NCBI GenBank assembly: GCA_902760345.1
Contig: CACWFY010000001.1
Location: forward strand, 1-64,000
Direction: 5' to 3'
DNA: 64,000 nt
DNA from: an uncultured Bacteroidales bacterium
GTDB lineage: Bacteria; Bacteroidota; Bacteroidia; Bacteroidales; Bacteroidaceae
Positions 42,615-50,984 of this stretch are shown in pieces. The number at the start of each line of letters is the position of its first letter. Position 1 is the first letter of the stretch. The notes below the pieces were generated by a model. It searched no databases and was not told the DNA's origin. It saw only the letters and a program-made list of their open reading frames with translations. The position numbers were made by a program, and so were the translations under genes.

Positions 42615-45600
42615 TTATTTCGATATAATGTCTTTCAGAAACAAAGTATTCCCAGCCTCATACAACTTCTTGTAGTCGTCGCCGCAGGGTGTGCCAGGTA
42701 CCGGTCCGAAGTATTCTTCTTTATAGTTGCGCCATAAGAGGAAATAGCTCAGCGGATACTTGTCCATGACGGGTTGCAACACGCGGGTATACCATGTGGC
42801 ATCGGTCATGTTCTTCAGTCCGCACTCTGTCAGTGCGATGAGCTTGCCGTTCTTCTTGGCAAAAGTGCTGATGAAATCCAGGTCGGCAGTCACCTGCCTG
42901 ACAAAGTCCTCCTCTGTGCCCCACTGGTAGGCGTCTTCACCAATCAGCATGACACGTTCGTTGCCGGGATAACGCTGCAGGAAACGCTCCTCTGTCCACT
43001 GGCCGTCGAGGTTGGGGGAGTAGCTCCATAGCAGGTTGTCGAAGCCACGCTCGTCACGCAGATAGTCTTGCAGCATATTCCATAGACCGCGGAACTCGTC
43101 GTCCGAACAGAGTTTCTGTCCCCACCAGAACCATGAACCGTTGTTCTCGTGCCACGGACGAAAGATGATGGGAACAGGCTTGCCGTCCTTGTCTGTCAGC
43201 GTCGCGATGAAGTCGCCCACACGCTGCATCCATGTCTGAAAACGCTCATACTGCGCACCGCCAGGCAGCACGCTGCGAACTACTGTCGAGTCGCTGGTGT
43301 CCCATGAAGAGCCCTCAGGGAATCGCCCTCCTTGTTCACCTGTTGTCACTGGATTACGCGGATGCCAGCTGAGGGTGACAATACCACCACGCTCATGGTG
43401 TGCTATCAACTCATCATGGATGCGGGTGAACGGTACAGAATCGAGGTTCTTGGCGTCGCCCATCTCAATGCCACCCAGATCGAACCCCATCACGGCAGGA
43501 TAGTCGCCAACGGTCAGCAACACGTCGCTCTTCCCCTTTTCATAGGCCCAGTTGACGCCATAGAACGGGTCGTCCTGATGACCGGCCATATAGCCTTTCT
43601 GTTGCAGGACAGTTAAACGATTCAACAGTTGCTGACGTCCTTGTTCTCCGTTGATCAGGAATACACGGCTGCCGTAGTCTTCTCTCAAAGGCAGCTCGAT
43701 GCCAACGTTCATCAGGAACTGCCCCGTGAATTGCTTGCCGTCGAGGGAACAGGGCTTCTGTCCATTGCGCACATTCATCTCCTGAAGGGTATATACGGAA
43801 TGGGGATTCAAACCTGCCAATCGGACACGCGGTAGCGTCTGCCCGTAGAGATTCTCTACCTTATAGACAAAGAGAACTGCCTGTGACTGGCTATCATCAA
43901 CGTACATCAGCGATGACAGACCTTTTCTGTCGTAAGGTGATATGAGACGGTAAAGGTTGCCCGTCTGAACCACAGGACGCAGCGTCTTGTAATCCTTGAA
44001 ACAGGTCTCCACCTGCTGACGTTCCTCCTGCGTCATGTCCTTTGGCTGCAGCTCAATGCCCAGACGCCCGCTCATGGCAACGTCGCAACGGAACTTCACG
44101 GGAATGACTCGCCCGCCAGTGTTCCAGTAAGGGCAGTGGTTGATGTGAGCTGCCATCGCATTGGCAGGGAAGAAGAGCGAGGTGCCCCACTGAATGTAGA
44201 CACGCTGCAAGGCATCGGTATTGTCGGAGACCCAGAATTCGTCGTAGTAGGGCAATAGACCGTAGTTCGCCCGACCACCACCTGATGCGCAGTCCTGCAT
44301 GATGAGATCAGGATATTTCTCGCGGATACGCTGGAGCACCTTCAGCAGTCCCAGGTGATAGTCCACATAAAGGTTCGACTGCTTCGTCATGGGCAGGTTA
44401 AGTGAGCCAAGGTTCTGTATCGAGGCGTTAGCATCCCACTTGATGTAGGCGATTTCGGGGTTTTGTGTCATTAGGTCGTCGACGACCTTGAAGACGAAAT
44501 CCTGCACCTGTGGATTGGTCATGTCAAGCACCACCTGCGTGCCGCCACGTCCCAGCTTCAACTCACGTCCCTTTGTCTGCAGCACCCACTCAGGATGTTT
44601 CTCGAAGAGTTCGCTCTTGGTGTTCGCCATCTCGGGCTCTATCCAGATACCAAACTTGATGCCACGCTGCTTGGTACCATCGGTAAGTACCTTCAGACCG
44701 TTGGGTAGCTTTTTCTTGTCCACTACCCAGTCACCGAGAGTCGATGAGTCGTTGTTACGCTGGTACTTGTCGCCAAACCAGCCGTCATCCATCACAAAGA
44801 GTTCGCCACCCAGCTTTGAGATGTCATCCATCATCTGAAGCATACGCTCTTCGTTAATATCAAAATAGAGCCCTTCCCATGAGTTCAGCAGGATGTTTCC
44901 CATGTTCATGCCACGATGCAGCATGCCACAAGTACGTGCCCAGCGGTGGAAGTTACGGCTGACACCACCCATACCCTCCTCGCTATAGGATAGCGCCAGA
45001 TGGGGGGTCTCGAACAGCTGCTTCGGCTCCAGCACATACTCGGAGGCCTGGGGGGCTATGCCCGCATAGAGGTGATGAAAGTCCTTGTCGGTGGTGTTGA
45101 TGCGTATCTCGAAATTACCATTCCAACAGAGGGCTGCGCCAATGGTGCGCCCTGTGTTCTCCTGTGGCTGGCCGTCGAGCGACAGCATTATCTCAGGAGC
45201 ATCCAGGTGGGAGTTACGGGCGCCGTCGCTATTGCGTATCGTCTTCAGGCCACGTGTCAACGGTTCCTGCGTCACTTCAGTTTCAGATGCCCAGTCACCA
45301 TGCAGGTGCGTCAGCCACACATCACCGCGACGAATGGCCAAATGACCGGAATCGAAGCGTTTCAGCGTGATGGCTTTCTTCTCCTGGTGACTGATGACCG
45401 TCCACGTTTCAATAACGTCTACCGTCTTGTAGGCTTTGTAAAAGACCTGCACCGTCACGGGCTGTAGCTTGTCTTTCATCGTGATGGTATGGATGATGGC
45501 GGAACCATCATCCGCTGTAGTGTAGTCCGTCACCTTCAGCTCCAAGTTCTGGTCGCCGTTGGCATGTTGCAGCTGGACGGCAGGCAGATGAATCATGTCG

Positions 45601-45833
45601 ACAGTGCCAAAGGCTGGCAGTGCAGCGAAGTTCGCGTCTTCGCCAGCATCGCGCAATGCCTGCAGCGTTGCCGACTTACTGCCGAAGTAAGCCATACGCA
45701 AATCTTGTCCCTCGTCTGCATGCAGCAAGAGTCGAATCGTTGGTGTTTCTACTGTCACATCGCCATTCCAGGCTTGTGATGGATGCATTCCCAGGAGCAG
45801 AGCTCCCATGACAATCAAACGGTTTGTCTTCAT
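42615..45833 (-). CDS. GH36 alpha-galactosidase fused to GH26 beta-mannanase
   Basis: 1072 residues from the ATG at 45833 ([21 protein letters not shown], signal peptide). Residues about 20-735 form GH36 with [15 protein letters not shown], the nucleophile Asp467 in [10 protein letters not shown], and the acid/base region [10 protein letters not shown] (537-540). Residues about 738-1072 form GH26 with the acid/base Glu896 in [14 protein letters not shown] and the nucleophile Glu1003 in ALTECGLK. One exported polypeptide could strip galactose and cut the backbone of galactomannan. Both active sites look complete. The gene lies 20 bp upstream of GH130 and 13 bp downstream of the esterase gene. 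Confidence 0.93.
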   Translation of the reverse strand: MKTNRLIVMGALLLGMHPSQAWNGDVTVETPTIRLLLHADEGQDLRMAYFGSKSATLQALRDAGEDANFAALPAFGTVDMIHLPAVQLQHANGDQNLELKVTDYTTADDGSAIIHTITMKDKLQPVTVQVFYKAYKTVDVIETWTVISHQEKKAITLKRFDSGHLAIRRGDVWLTHLHGDWASETEVTQEPLTRGLKTIRNSDGARNSHLDAPEIMLSLDGQPQENTGRTIGAALCWNGNFEIRINTTDKDFHHLYAGIAPQASEYVLEPKQLFETPHLALSYSEEGMGGVSRNFHRWARTCGMLHRGMNMGNILLNSWEGLYFDINEERMLQMMDDISKLGGELFVMDDGWFGDKYQRNNDSSTLGDWVVDKKKLPNGLKVLTDGTKQRGIKFGIWIEPEMANTKSELFEKHPEWVLQTKGRELKLGRGGTQVVLDMTNPQVQDFVFKVVDDLMTQNPEIAYIKWDANASIQNLGSLNLPMTKQSNLYVDYHLGLLKVLQRIREKYPDLIMQDCASGGGRANYGLLPYYDEFWVSDNTDALQRVYIQWGTSLFFPANAMAAHINHCPYWNTGGRVIPVKFRCDVAMSGRLGIELQPKDMTQEERQQVETCFKDYKTLRPVVQTGNLYRLISPYDRKGLSSLMYVDDSQSQAVLFVYKVENLYGQTLPRVRLAGLNPHSVYTLQEMNVRNGQKPCSLDGKQFTGQFLMNVGIELPLREDYGSRVFLINGEQGRQQLLNRLTVLQQKGYMAGHQDDPFYGVNWAYEKGKSDVLLTVGDYPAVMGFDLGGIEMGDAKNLDSVPFTRIHDELIAHHERGGIVTLSWHPRNPVTTGEQGGRFPEGSSWDTSDSTVVRSVLPGGAQYERFQTWMQRVGDFIATLTDKDGKPVPIIFRPWHENNGSWFWWGQKLCSDDEFRGLWNMLQDYLRDERGFDNLLWSYSPNLDGQWTEERFLQRYPGNERVMLIGEDAYQWGTEEDFVRQVTADLDFISTFAKKNGKLIALTECGLKNMTDATWYTRVLQPVMDKYPLSYFLLWRNYKEEYFGPVPGTPCGDDYKKLYEAGNTLFLKDIISK

Positions 45834-45846
45834 ATAATTTCTTTTT

Positions 45847-47157
45847 CTAATCGTCAACAGCCAGCTCCTTCAGCAGCCATGCTTCCCATTCGTCCCACTG
45901 TTCCTGGAACCAGAAATGCCATGTGGCCTGATAAGGCGATATCTCCTTTGGACCAGTCACCGTGTTATAAGTTGCCCAAGCAGTAGTCGGTGGTACAACA
46001 TCGTCGTTATAGCCAAACGAAAACCATCCTTTCTGCCCGCCAGTAATCAGGCGGGAAAAATTCACACCGTCGTAATAGCGACTGGTCTCAATCTTACTAC
46101 TCATCTCCTTACTGCTCCCCTCCTTCACTCCATAAAAGTAGTGGGGCCATCCGCAGGCCACGGCCTTCAGTGAGGCGGTATGGTCACACATAGCAGCATG
46201 AACGGGAGCATAGCAGGTGACGCGTTTGTCCAGACCTGCTGTGGCCAGACTCAGGAAACCGCCTTGACTGGAACCGGTCACACCCAGTTGCTTTCCATTC
46301 CAAGGCGTGTACTGCTCAATATAGTCTATAGCACGGATACAGCCCAGCACGACGCGCTTGTAGTAGCTGTCGTCACGATTGTCATTGCCGAAGTTCCAGT
46401 AGTTCATCAATGCTCCATTGAAGACGTCGTCATATACTTTCTGATCCATGGTTACCGAGATGCCATGAATACCTATTTCCAATGTTATGACTCCTTGCGA
46501 GGCTGTCCATACATCACCGCCATACGGACGTACGCCAGCACCAGGTACACGTAGCAATGCCGGATATTTGCCAGGCTTTACAGGCACGCATAAGATACCG
46601 TAGGTGCGCCAGTTCCACTGCATGTTCTGGAACGATACCTCATAGACGTTCACATCTTTAGTGCAGCGTTCAGGCAATAGACGTTTAGTAGGCATAAGGT
46701 CTGTCTGGCGGGCTTGTTCGATAGCATTCATCCAATACTCGCGAAAATCTTGGGGCATCACAGTTGTCGGCTGTATCTTTTCTGGTGAGAAGGCGGCACC
46801 ACAGGCACCCTTATACTCTTTTCCGTTAATATGTGCTGTTACATCAACACGATAGAAGCCGGGCTTGGTCATCTTACCTTTCAGCGTCAAGGTGCCATCC
46901 TTCAGCACCACGCTTTGCTTCTTCACATTCTGATACATCTCCGGACCAGCGGCATAGTCTACCTTTATATTATTTAATAAGGTATTAGAGTTGGTTACGC
47001 TTACATGGAATGTAGCAGTCTCGCCAACTTCATAACGCCAGTCCTGATGGTCGGGAACCACCACTACTTGGATACTGTTACCCCGAATTTGAGCCTGCAT
47101 AGTCTGCAGACCGAGGAGCATCACCCCAAAGAATATCAAGAATATTTTTTTCATCAT
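45847..47157 (-). CDS. CE7/AXE1-type acetyl esterase, exported
   Basis: About 436 residues from the tandem ATGs at 47157/47154; upstream Met codons precede the predicted transcript start. A signal peptide (MKKIFLIFFGVMLLGLQTMQAQ) is followed by a beta-rich N-domain (about 25-120), then an alpha/beta hydrolase with nucleophile Ser in GVTGSSQGGFLSLATAGLDKRV, catalytic Asp in FSFGYNDDVVPPTT, and His in ATWHFWFQEQW. In this locus it should remove acetyl groups from glucomannan, or from released oligosaccharides in the periplasm. First gene of the minus-strand mannan operon. Confidence 0.87.
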   Translation of the reverse strand: MMKKIFLIFFGVMLLGLQTMQAQIRGNSIQVVVVPDHQDWRYEVGETATFHVSVTNSNTLLNNIKVDYAAGPEMYQNVKKQSVVLKDGTLTLKGKMTKPGFYRVDVTAHINGKEYKGACGAAFSPEKIQPTTVMPQDFREYWMNAIEQARQTDLMPTKRLLPERCTKDVNVYEVSFQNMQWNWRTYGILCVPVKPGKYPALLRVPGAGVRPYGGDVWTASQGVITLEIGIHGISVTMDQKVYDDVFNGALMNYWNFGNDNRDDSYYKRVVLGCIRAIDYIEQYTPWNGKQLGVTGSSQGGFLSLATAGLDKRVTCYAPVHAAMCDHTASLKAVACGWPHYFYGVKEGSSKEMSSKIETSRYYDGVNFSRLITGGQKGWFSFGYNDDVVPPTTAWATYNTVTGPKEISPYQATWHFWFQEQWDEWEAWLLKELAVDD

Positions 47158-47184
47158 GAGCCGTTGGCTTTTAGTTTTCATGTG

Positions 47185-47192
47185 CAAAGATA
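47185..47192 (-). promoter_or_regulatory. -7 promoter element of the mannan operon
   Basis: The minus strand reads TATCTTTG, 28-31 bp before the chosen esterase start codons. Confidence 0.65.
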
Positions 47193-47297
47193 GAATAATA
47201 ATCCGAAAGTGCATAATACTTTTTTGCTTATCTTTGATACAATACAAAAAATGTATAAAAAAAGAGCATAAAACTATTAGTTGTTTTTAAAAAAAAA

Positions 47298-47305
47298 TAT
47301 CTTTG
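47298..47305 (+). promoter_or_regulatory. -7 promoter element in front of the SusC scar
   Basis: TATCTTTG fits TAnnTTTG and is followed by a leader of about 55 bases to an ATG at 47366. It now drives only the remnant at 47366-47548. Confidence 0.65.
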
Positions 47306-47365
47306 CATACGAAAACTACGAATAATCAGAGAATTTCTCTTTACTATTAACATAATAAACTACGT

Positions 47366-47548
47366 ATGAATCTATTTTTCAGTAAGAACGCGCTCCTGGC
47401 GGGGCCAGACCTTAGTCATCAGTTACATTGGCTACATCACTAAGGGATGGATTGTGTCAATGGTGTCATTGCTGACGGATGGAGCGATACAGCTTTTATT
47501 ATCCAAGGTGATGGTATGTCAATAACAAAGATTACCGTTCTTCCATAA
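47366..47548 (+). pseudogene. Scar of a deleted SusC-type region and an unidentified C-terminus
   Basis: Three short pieces in different frames lie between a promoter and a terminator. First is an ATG with MNLFFSKNALLAG. From about 47400, in another frame, comes GQTLVISYIGYITKG, which is the end of the carboxypeptidase-like N-domain of SusC/RagA receptors. Third is NGVIADGWSDTAFIIQGDG...TKITVLP with a stop at 47546-47548, which resembles the C-terminal beta-sandwich of Prevotella surface lipoproteins or glycanases. The simplest reading is that a SusC-SusD region was lost by deletion, leaving its two ends. Confidence 0.6.
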
Positions 47549-47568
47549 TAGAATGGTATCGGAATATA

Positions 47569-47598
47569 GAGGCGCACACATGTAGTGCGCCTCTTTTT
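47569..47598 (+). terminator. Terminator after the SusC scar
   Basis: GAGGCGCAC pairs with GTGCGCCTC around a 7-base loop and is followed by TTTTT. Confidence 0.88.
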
Positions 47599-47609
47599 CC
47601 CTCTAACGC

Positions 47610-47640
47610 TTGGCTGTTTACAAAATAATCCGTATCTTTG
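47610..47640 (+). promoter_or_regulatory. Promoter of the 134-residue protein and GH26-GH5 genes
   Basis: TTG at 47610-47612 and TATCTTTG at 47633-47640 are 20 bp apart. The leader to the ATG at 47670 is about 23 bases. Confidence 0.7.
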
Positions 47641-47669
47641 CAGTCAGCATACTATAATATAAAACAAAT

Positions 47670-48074
47670 ATGAGACGATTACTACTAATAATGACGGTTG
47701 TGTTCAGCACCTTGATGGTTCAGGCCCAGGGCAAGTCGCTGTTCATCACGTTCAACGACGGCAGTAAGGCCGAGTTCGCTATGGCTGACAATCCTGCCAT
47801 CACCATGACTGATGGCACCATGACGGTGGTGGCTGGCACTACGACGCTGAGCTACGAACTATGGCGCGTCAAGCAGTTCACCTTCGGGGCTTCAACGGCT
47901 GTCCACGAAGTGAAAGGCCTCCGTGTCAAGAGCAACCATGTGAGCATATACACCTTAGACGGCAAGGCTGTCAACGTTCCGACCATTGGCGGTGAAGTCT
48001 ACCTCGACGGTCTGACCTCCGGCCTGTACATTATCAACATCAATGGTAACACCCTCAAATTCCTGAAGCCATGA
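47670..48074 (+). CDS. Small secreted protein with sorting-like C-terminus, mannan locus
   Basis: 134 residues. A signal peptide (MRRLLLIMTVVFSTLMVQAQ) is followed by a short beta domain (SLFITFNDGSKAEFAMADNPAITMTDGTMTVV, with the ITF..DG and LWRVKQFTFG pattern common in Prevotella surface proteins) and a sorting-like end (VSIYTLDGKAVNVPT...YLDGLTSGLYIININGNTLKFLKP). The GH26-GH5 start overlaps its stop by 4 bp (ATGA), so the two are made together. The enzyme itself begins with a similar FTVQRTDGSTTNYSLKAYDRITY module but lacks a sorting domain, which suggests the small protein complements it, perhaps as a surface partner. Function unproven. Confidence 0.7.
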   Translation: MRRLLLIMTVVFSTLMVQAQGKSLFITFNDGSKAEFAMADNPAITMTDGTMTVVAGTTTLSYELWRVKQFTFGASTAVHEVKGLRVKSNHVSIYTLDGKAVNVPTIGGEVYLDGLTSGLYIININGNTLKFLKP

Positions 48075-50401
48075 AGAAGCTATATACCACCCTGCTCGCC
48101 GCCCTGCTGTCGCTGACAGCCGTGGCTCAGTCGGCCAACGACAAATTTACCGTTCAGCGCACTGACGGTAGTACAACCAACTATTCATTGAAAGCGTACG
48201 ACCGCATTACCTACAAAGATAATAAGCAATATATCCATAAGATAGGCCAGGAATCGAGGATTGGCACCAGTATTGATAACATCGAGAGCGTTACCTTCGA
48301 CATCTATCATGCGTCTGATGTTAGCGATATCAAACTGGCTGACAATGCCGCTAACGACAATGCCAAGCAGTTGTATAAGTACCTGCGCCTGAACTATGGC
48401 GTGAAGACGCTCTCGTCGGTCATTGCCGATGTCAGTTGGAACAACCGCGAGGCCGAGAATATCTTTGCTGCCACGGGCAAGTACCCTGCCATCAACTGCT
48501 ACGACTTCATCCATATCCACGTGCCCGACGGCAATGGTTGGATTGACTATAGCGACATCACCCCCGTCACTACGTGGAGCAATGCCGGTGGACTGGTGTC
48601 GCTGATGTGGCACTTCAACGTACCCTACAACGAGACCACCACCATCCAGAAAAACGGCTCAGGAGGCACCGTACGCCCCTACGAGACCACTTTCAAGGCT
48701 GCTAACGCATTGGTCAGCGGCACCTGGGAGAACAAATGGTTCTACGAACAGGTCGACAAGGTGGCCAACGTCCTGCTGCAACTGCAGAATGCAGGTGTCG
48801 CCGCTTTGTGGCGTCCCTTCCACGAAGCTGCCGGCAATGCTACGGCGAAGAATGGCAGCGGTTCGGCCTGGTTCTGGTGGGGTGCCGATGGTGCCGACAC
48901 TTTCAAGGCATTATGGCAAGCGCTTTTCAACCGTTTGCGCGAGAAAGGTGTCCACAACCTCATCTATGTATGGACTTCTCAGAATAACAACGGCAACAGT
49001 TCGGCATACAACAACGATGCTGACTGGTATCCTGGCGACGACCTCGTTGACATCATCGCCCGTGACCTTTACGGCTATACTGCCGCTCAGAACGAGCAGG
49101 AATATCGCGAGCTCACAGCCCGTTATCCACATAAGATGATAACCCTCGCCGAGTGTGGCAACAACAGTAGCACAGGTGCCTCTTTTTCCGAGGTAGTCGC
49201 CTTCTGGAATGCCGGTGCCCGCTGGTCGTGGTTCATGCCGTGGTACGGCTCGTCAACCATGCCGTCCAACAGTTGGTGGGCGAATGCTTTTAATCAGTCG
49301 TTTGTCATTACTCGCGACCAGGTACGTCTTGATGCTACATACGTTGAAGAGAGTGCTGTCAGCGCCGTCAAGAATATGCGTTTGGCATGGAACCTTGGCA
49401 ATACGCTCGATGCTTTCAGCACTGGTGTTGGCAACAATAAAGAGCCCGAGAAGTACGAGACCTGCTGGGGCCAACCCGTCACCAAGCCCGAGCTGATGGC
49501 TTTCCTCAAGCGCGAGGGGTTCAATGCCGTCCGCGTGCCTGTCACTTGGTGGCAGCATCTGGACAGCAATGACAACATTGATGATTCATGGATGAAACGC
49601 GTACAAGAGATTGTCGACTATGTTATCAGCCAAGGCATGTACTGCATCATCAACGTCCACCACGACACAGGCAGCGGTTCTGCTGACCAGCATTGGCTGC
49701 GAGCCGACATCAGCAAGTTCGACCAGATGAACGTCCGCTTCCAAAAGATTTGGCAGCAGATAGCCACCCGTTTCATCAGCTACGACCAGCGTCTGCTCTT
49801 CGAAGGCTATAACGAAATGCTCGACGATGCCAACACGTGGACGGATGCCAAGGACGCCAGCAGCTATACGGCCGTCAACCAGTTCGCCCAAAGCTTTGTG
49901 AATACCGTCCGTGCCACGGGGGGCAACAACGCTACGCGTAACCTCATCGTCACCCCCTATTCGGCAGCTACTTGGAACGCACTCACCAGCTTTAACGTTC
50001 CTACCGACAACGTCAGCGGTCACCTCATTGCCGAGATACACAGCTACGACCCATACGACTGGCTGGCGACAGCAGGCACTTGGGGCACCACCCAAAGTAA
50101 TTTCATCAGAGATATGTACACCCGTCTGAAAAGTAAGTTCATCAGCCAGGGCGTCCCCGTCATCATTGGTGAGTGCGGCATCATTGGCGAAAACGATGTT
50201 GACACCGACGCCATCAAAGCCAAGAAGACAGAGGCTGCCAAACATATCGCTGACGTTATTCGCCAGGGTAAGGCACTCAATATTCCCGTCTTCTACTGGA
50301 TGACGCTTATTGACGGTGCCGACCGCAGCGTGCCACAGTGGACCATCCCTGAACTCGTTGAGGCGATGAAGACCGCCTATTATGAATATACAGGCCTCTA
50401 G
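48071..50401 (+). CDS. Bifunctional GH26 mannanase - GH5_4 endoglucanase/mannanase
   Basis: 776 residues. A signal peptide (MKKLYTTLLAALLSLTAVAQ) and a short N-module (21-80) precede GH26 (about 90-415), with acid/base Glu252 in LWRPFHEAAGN and nucleophile Glu361 in ITLAECGNN, and GH5_4 (about 430-776), starting NMRLAWNLGNTLDAF, with acid/base Glu582 in FEGYNEMLDD and nucleophile Glu701 in PVIIGECGII. GH26-GH5 enzymes are known from ruminal Prevotella and cut mannan and beta-glucan backbones. There is no lipobox or sorting domain, so it may be free or periplasmic. It is divergent from the esterase-led operon. Confidence 0.92.
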   Translation: MKKLYTTLLAALLSLTAVAQSANDKFTVQRTDGSTTNYSLKAYDRITYKDNKQYIHKIGQESRIGTSIDNIESVTFDIYHASDVSDIKLADNAANDNAKQLYKYLRLNYGVKTLSSVIADVSWNNREAENIFAATGKYPAINCYDFIHIHVPDGNGWIDYSDITPVTTWSNAGGLVSLMWHFNVPYNETTTIQKNGSGGTVRPYETTFKAANALVSGTWENKWFYEQVDKVANVLLQLQNAGVAALWRPFHEAAGNATAKNGSGSAWFWWGADGADTFKALWQALFNRLREKGVHNLIYVWTSQNNNGNSSAYNNDADWYPGDDLVDIIARDLYGYTAAQNEQEYRELTARYPHKMITLAECGNNSSTGASFSEVVAFWNAGARWSWFMPWYGSSTMPSNSWWANAFNQSFVITRDQVRLDATYVEESAVSAVKNMRLAWNLGNTLDAFSTGVGNNKEPEKYETCWGQPVTKPELMAFLKREGFNAVRVPVTWWQHLDSNDNIDDSWMKRVQEIVDYVISQGMYCIINVHHDTGSGSADQHWLRADISKFDQMNVRFQKIWQQIATRFISYDQRLLFEGYNEMLDDANTWTDAKDASSYTAVNQFAQSFVNTVRATGGNNATRNLIVTPYSAATWNALTSFNVPTDNVSGHLIAEIHSYDPYDWLATAGTWGTTQSNFIRDMYTRLKSKFISQGVPVIIGECGIIGENDVDTDAIKAKKTEAAKHIADVIRQGKALNIPVFYWMTLIDGADRSVPQWTIPELVEAMKTAYYEYTGL

Positions 50402-50403
50402 TA

Positions 50404-50931
50404 GGGCGCGTAGTCAGACGCTGGCCTTGTAGGTTGTAGACACTATCATTTATCATTTCTCCTTTATCATTTAGACGCAAAGTGTCGCCCATGCCTGTTG
50501 CCTTGTCCAGATATTTCTTGAAGAAGCCCATGAAGGTGATGGCCGGTGCGATGGCCAAGAACGTACGACCACTCAGTGCGGCAGCAGCAACGGTCAGTGC
50601 ACCACCCTGGCTCTGTCCCTCGGCAAAGAGCTTGTCCATGTCGCTGGTCTCCTGAATCTCGGCGAGGAAGTTGCCGGCACCAATGGCGTGCAGGCGGCCT
50701 GCCGGCAGGAAGTAGAGGTCGCCGACGTGGGCCTCGTGGGTGGCAATGACGTCCTGCATGGGTGAGGTTCAGCCCCACGTCGACATCATCGACGAGGCCG
50801 CGCTCCACAGCCACACTTTCGTGACCAGGCACGCCGCTGATCTCCCAACTCTCACCGAAATTCAGCTCCATCACCTCATGGCAATGGATGGGATAGTCGA
50901 ACTCCTTCTTATGGCGGTCGGCCACATACAT
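50404..50931 (-). pseudogene. Mosaic of fragments: AraC regulator, ManA, acetyl-esterase, sorting domain
   Basis: Read on the minus strand, the pieces join almost without spacer. At 50931-50857 is an AraC-type cupin start (MYVADRHKKEFDYPIHCHEV). At 50856-50761 in the same frame is the N-terminal part of mannose-6-phosphate isomerase (GESWEISGVPGHESV). At 50759-50640, in the next frame, is a central ManA part (GDLYFLPAGRLHAIGAGNFLA). At 50639-50526 is an AXE1-type nucleophile elbow (EGQSQGGALTVAAAAL). An unplaced FFKKYLDKATGMGDTL follows, then a 7-bp array and a sorting domain start (VYNLQGQRL). None is functional. The order suggests that a former minus-strand row of genes collapsed by nested deletions, or that the assembly is chimeric here. 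Confidence 0.7.
50443..50474. repeat. 7-bp-period degenerate array (TATCATT type), in frame before a sorting domain
   Basis: TATCATT, TATCATT, TCTCCTT, TATCATT in succession. The minus strand encodes LNDKGEMINDS directly before VYNLQGQRL, the same position as the array in the 25898-27541 gene. Confidence 0.8.
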
Positions 50932-50959
50932 GAAATCGTGTTCGCCCAGCGGCGTGCTG

Positions 50960-50967
50960 CAAAGATA
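50960..50967 (-). promoter_or_regulatory. -7 promoter element in front of the AraC fragment
   Basis: The minus strand reads TATCTTTG, 29 bp before the ATG at 50931 of the AraC-type fragment. Confidence 0.55.
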
Positions 50968-50984
50968 CAAATATCTGTATGGTG

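Noticed and set aside
50467..50970. A single 167-residue protein
   Set aside because: Only the first part matches known families; after about residue 70 the frame is wrong and the composition is Arg/Cys-rich, typical of an off-frame read.
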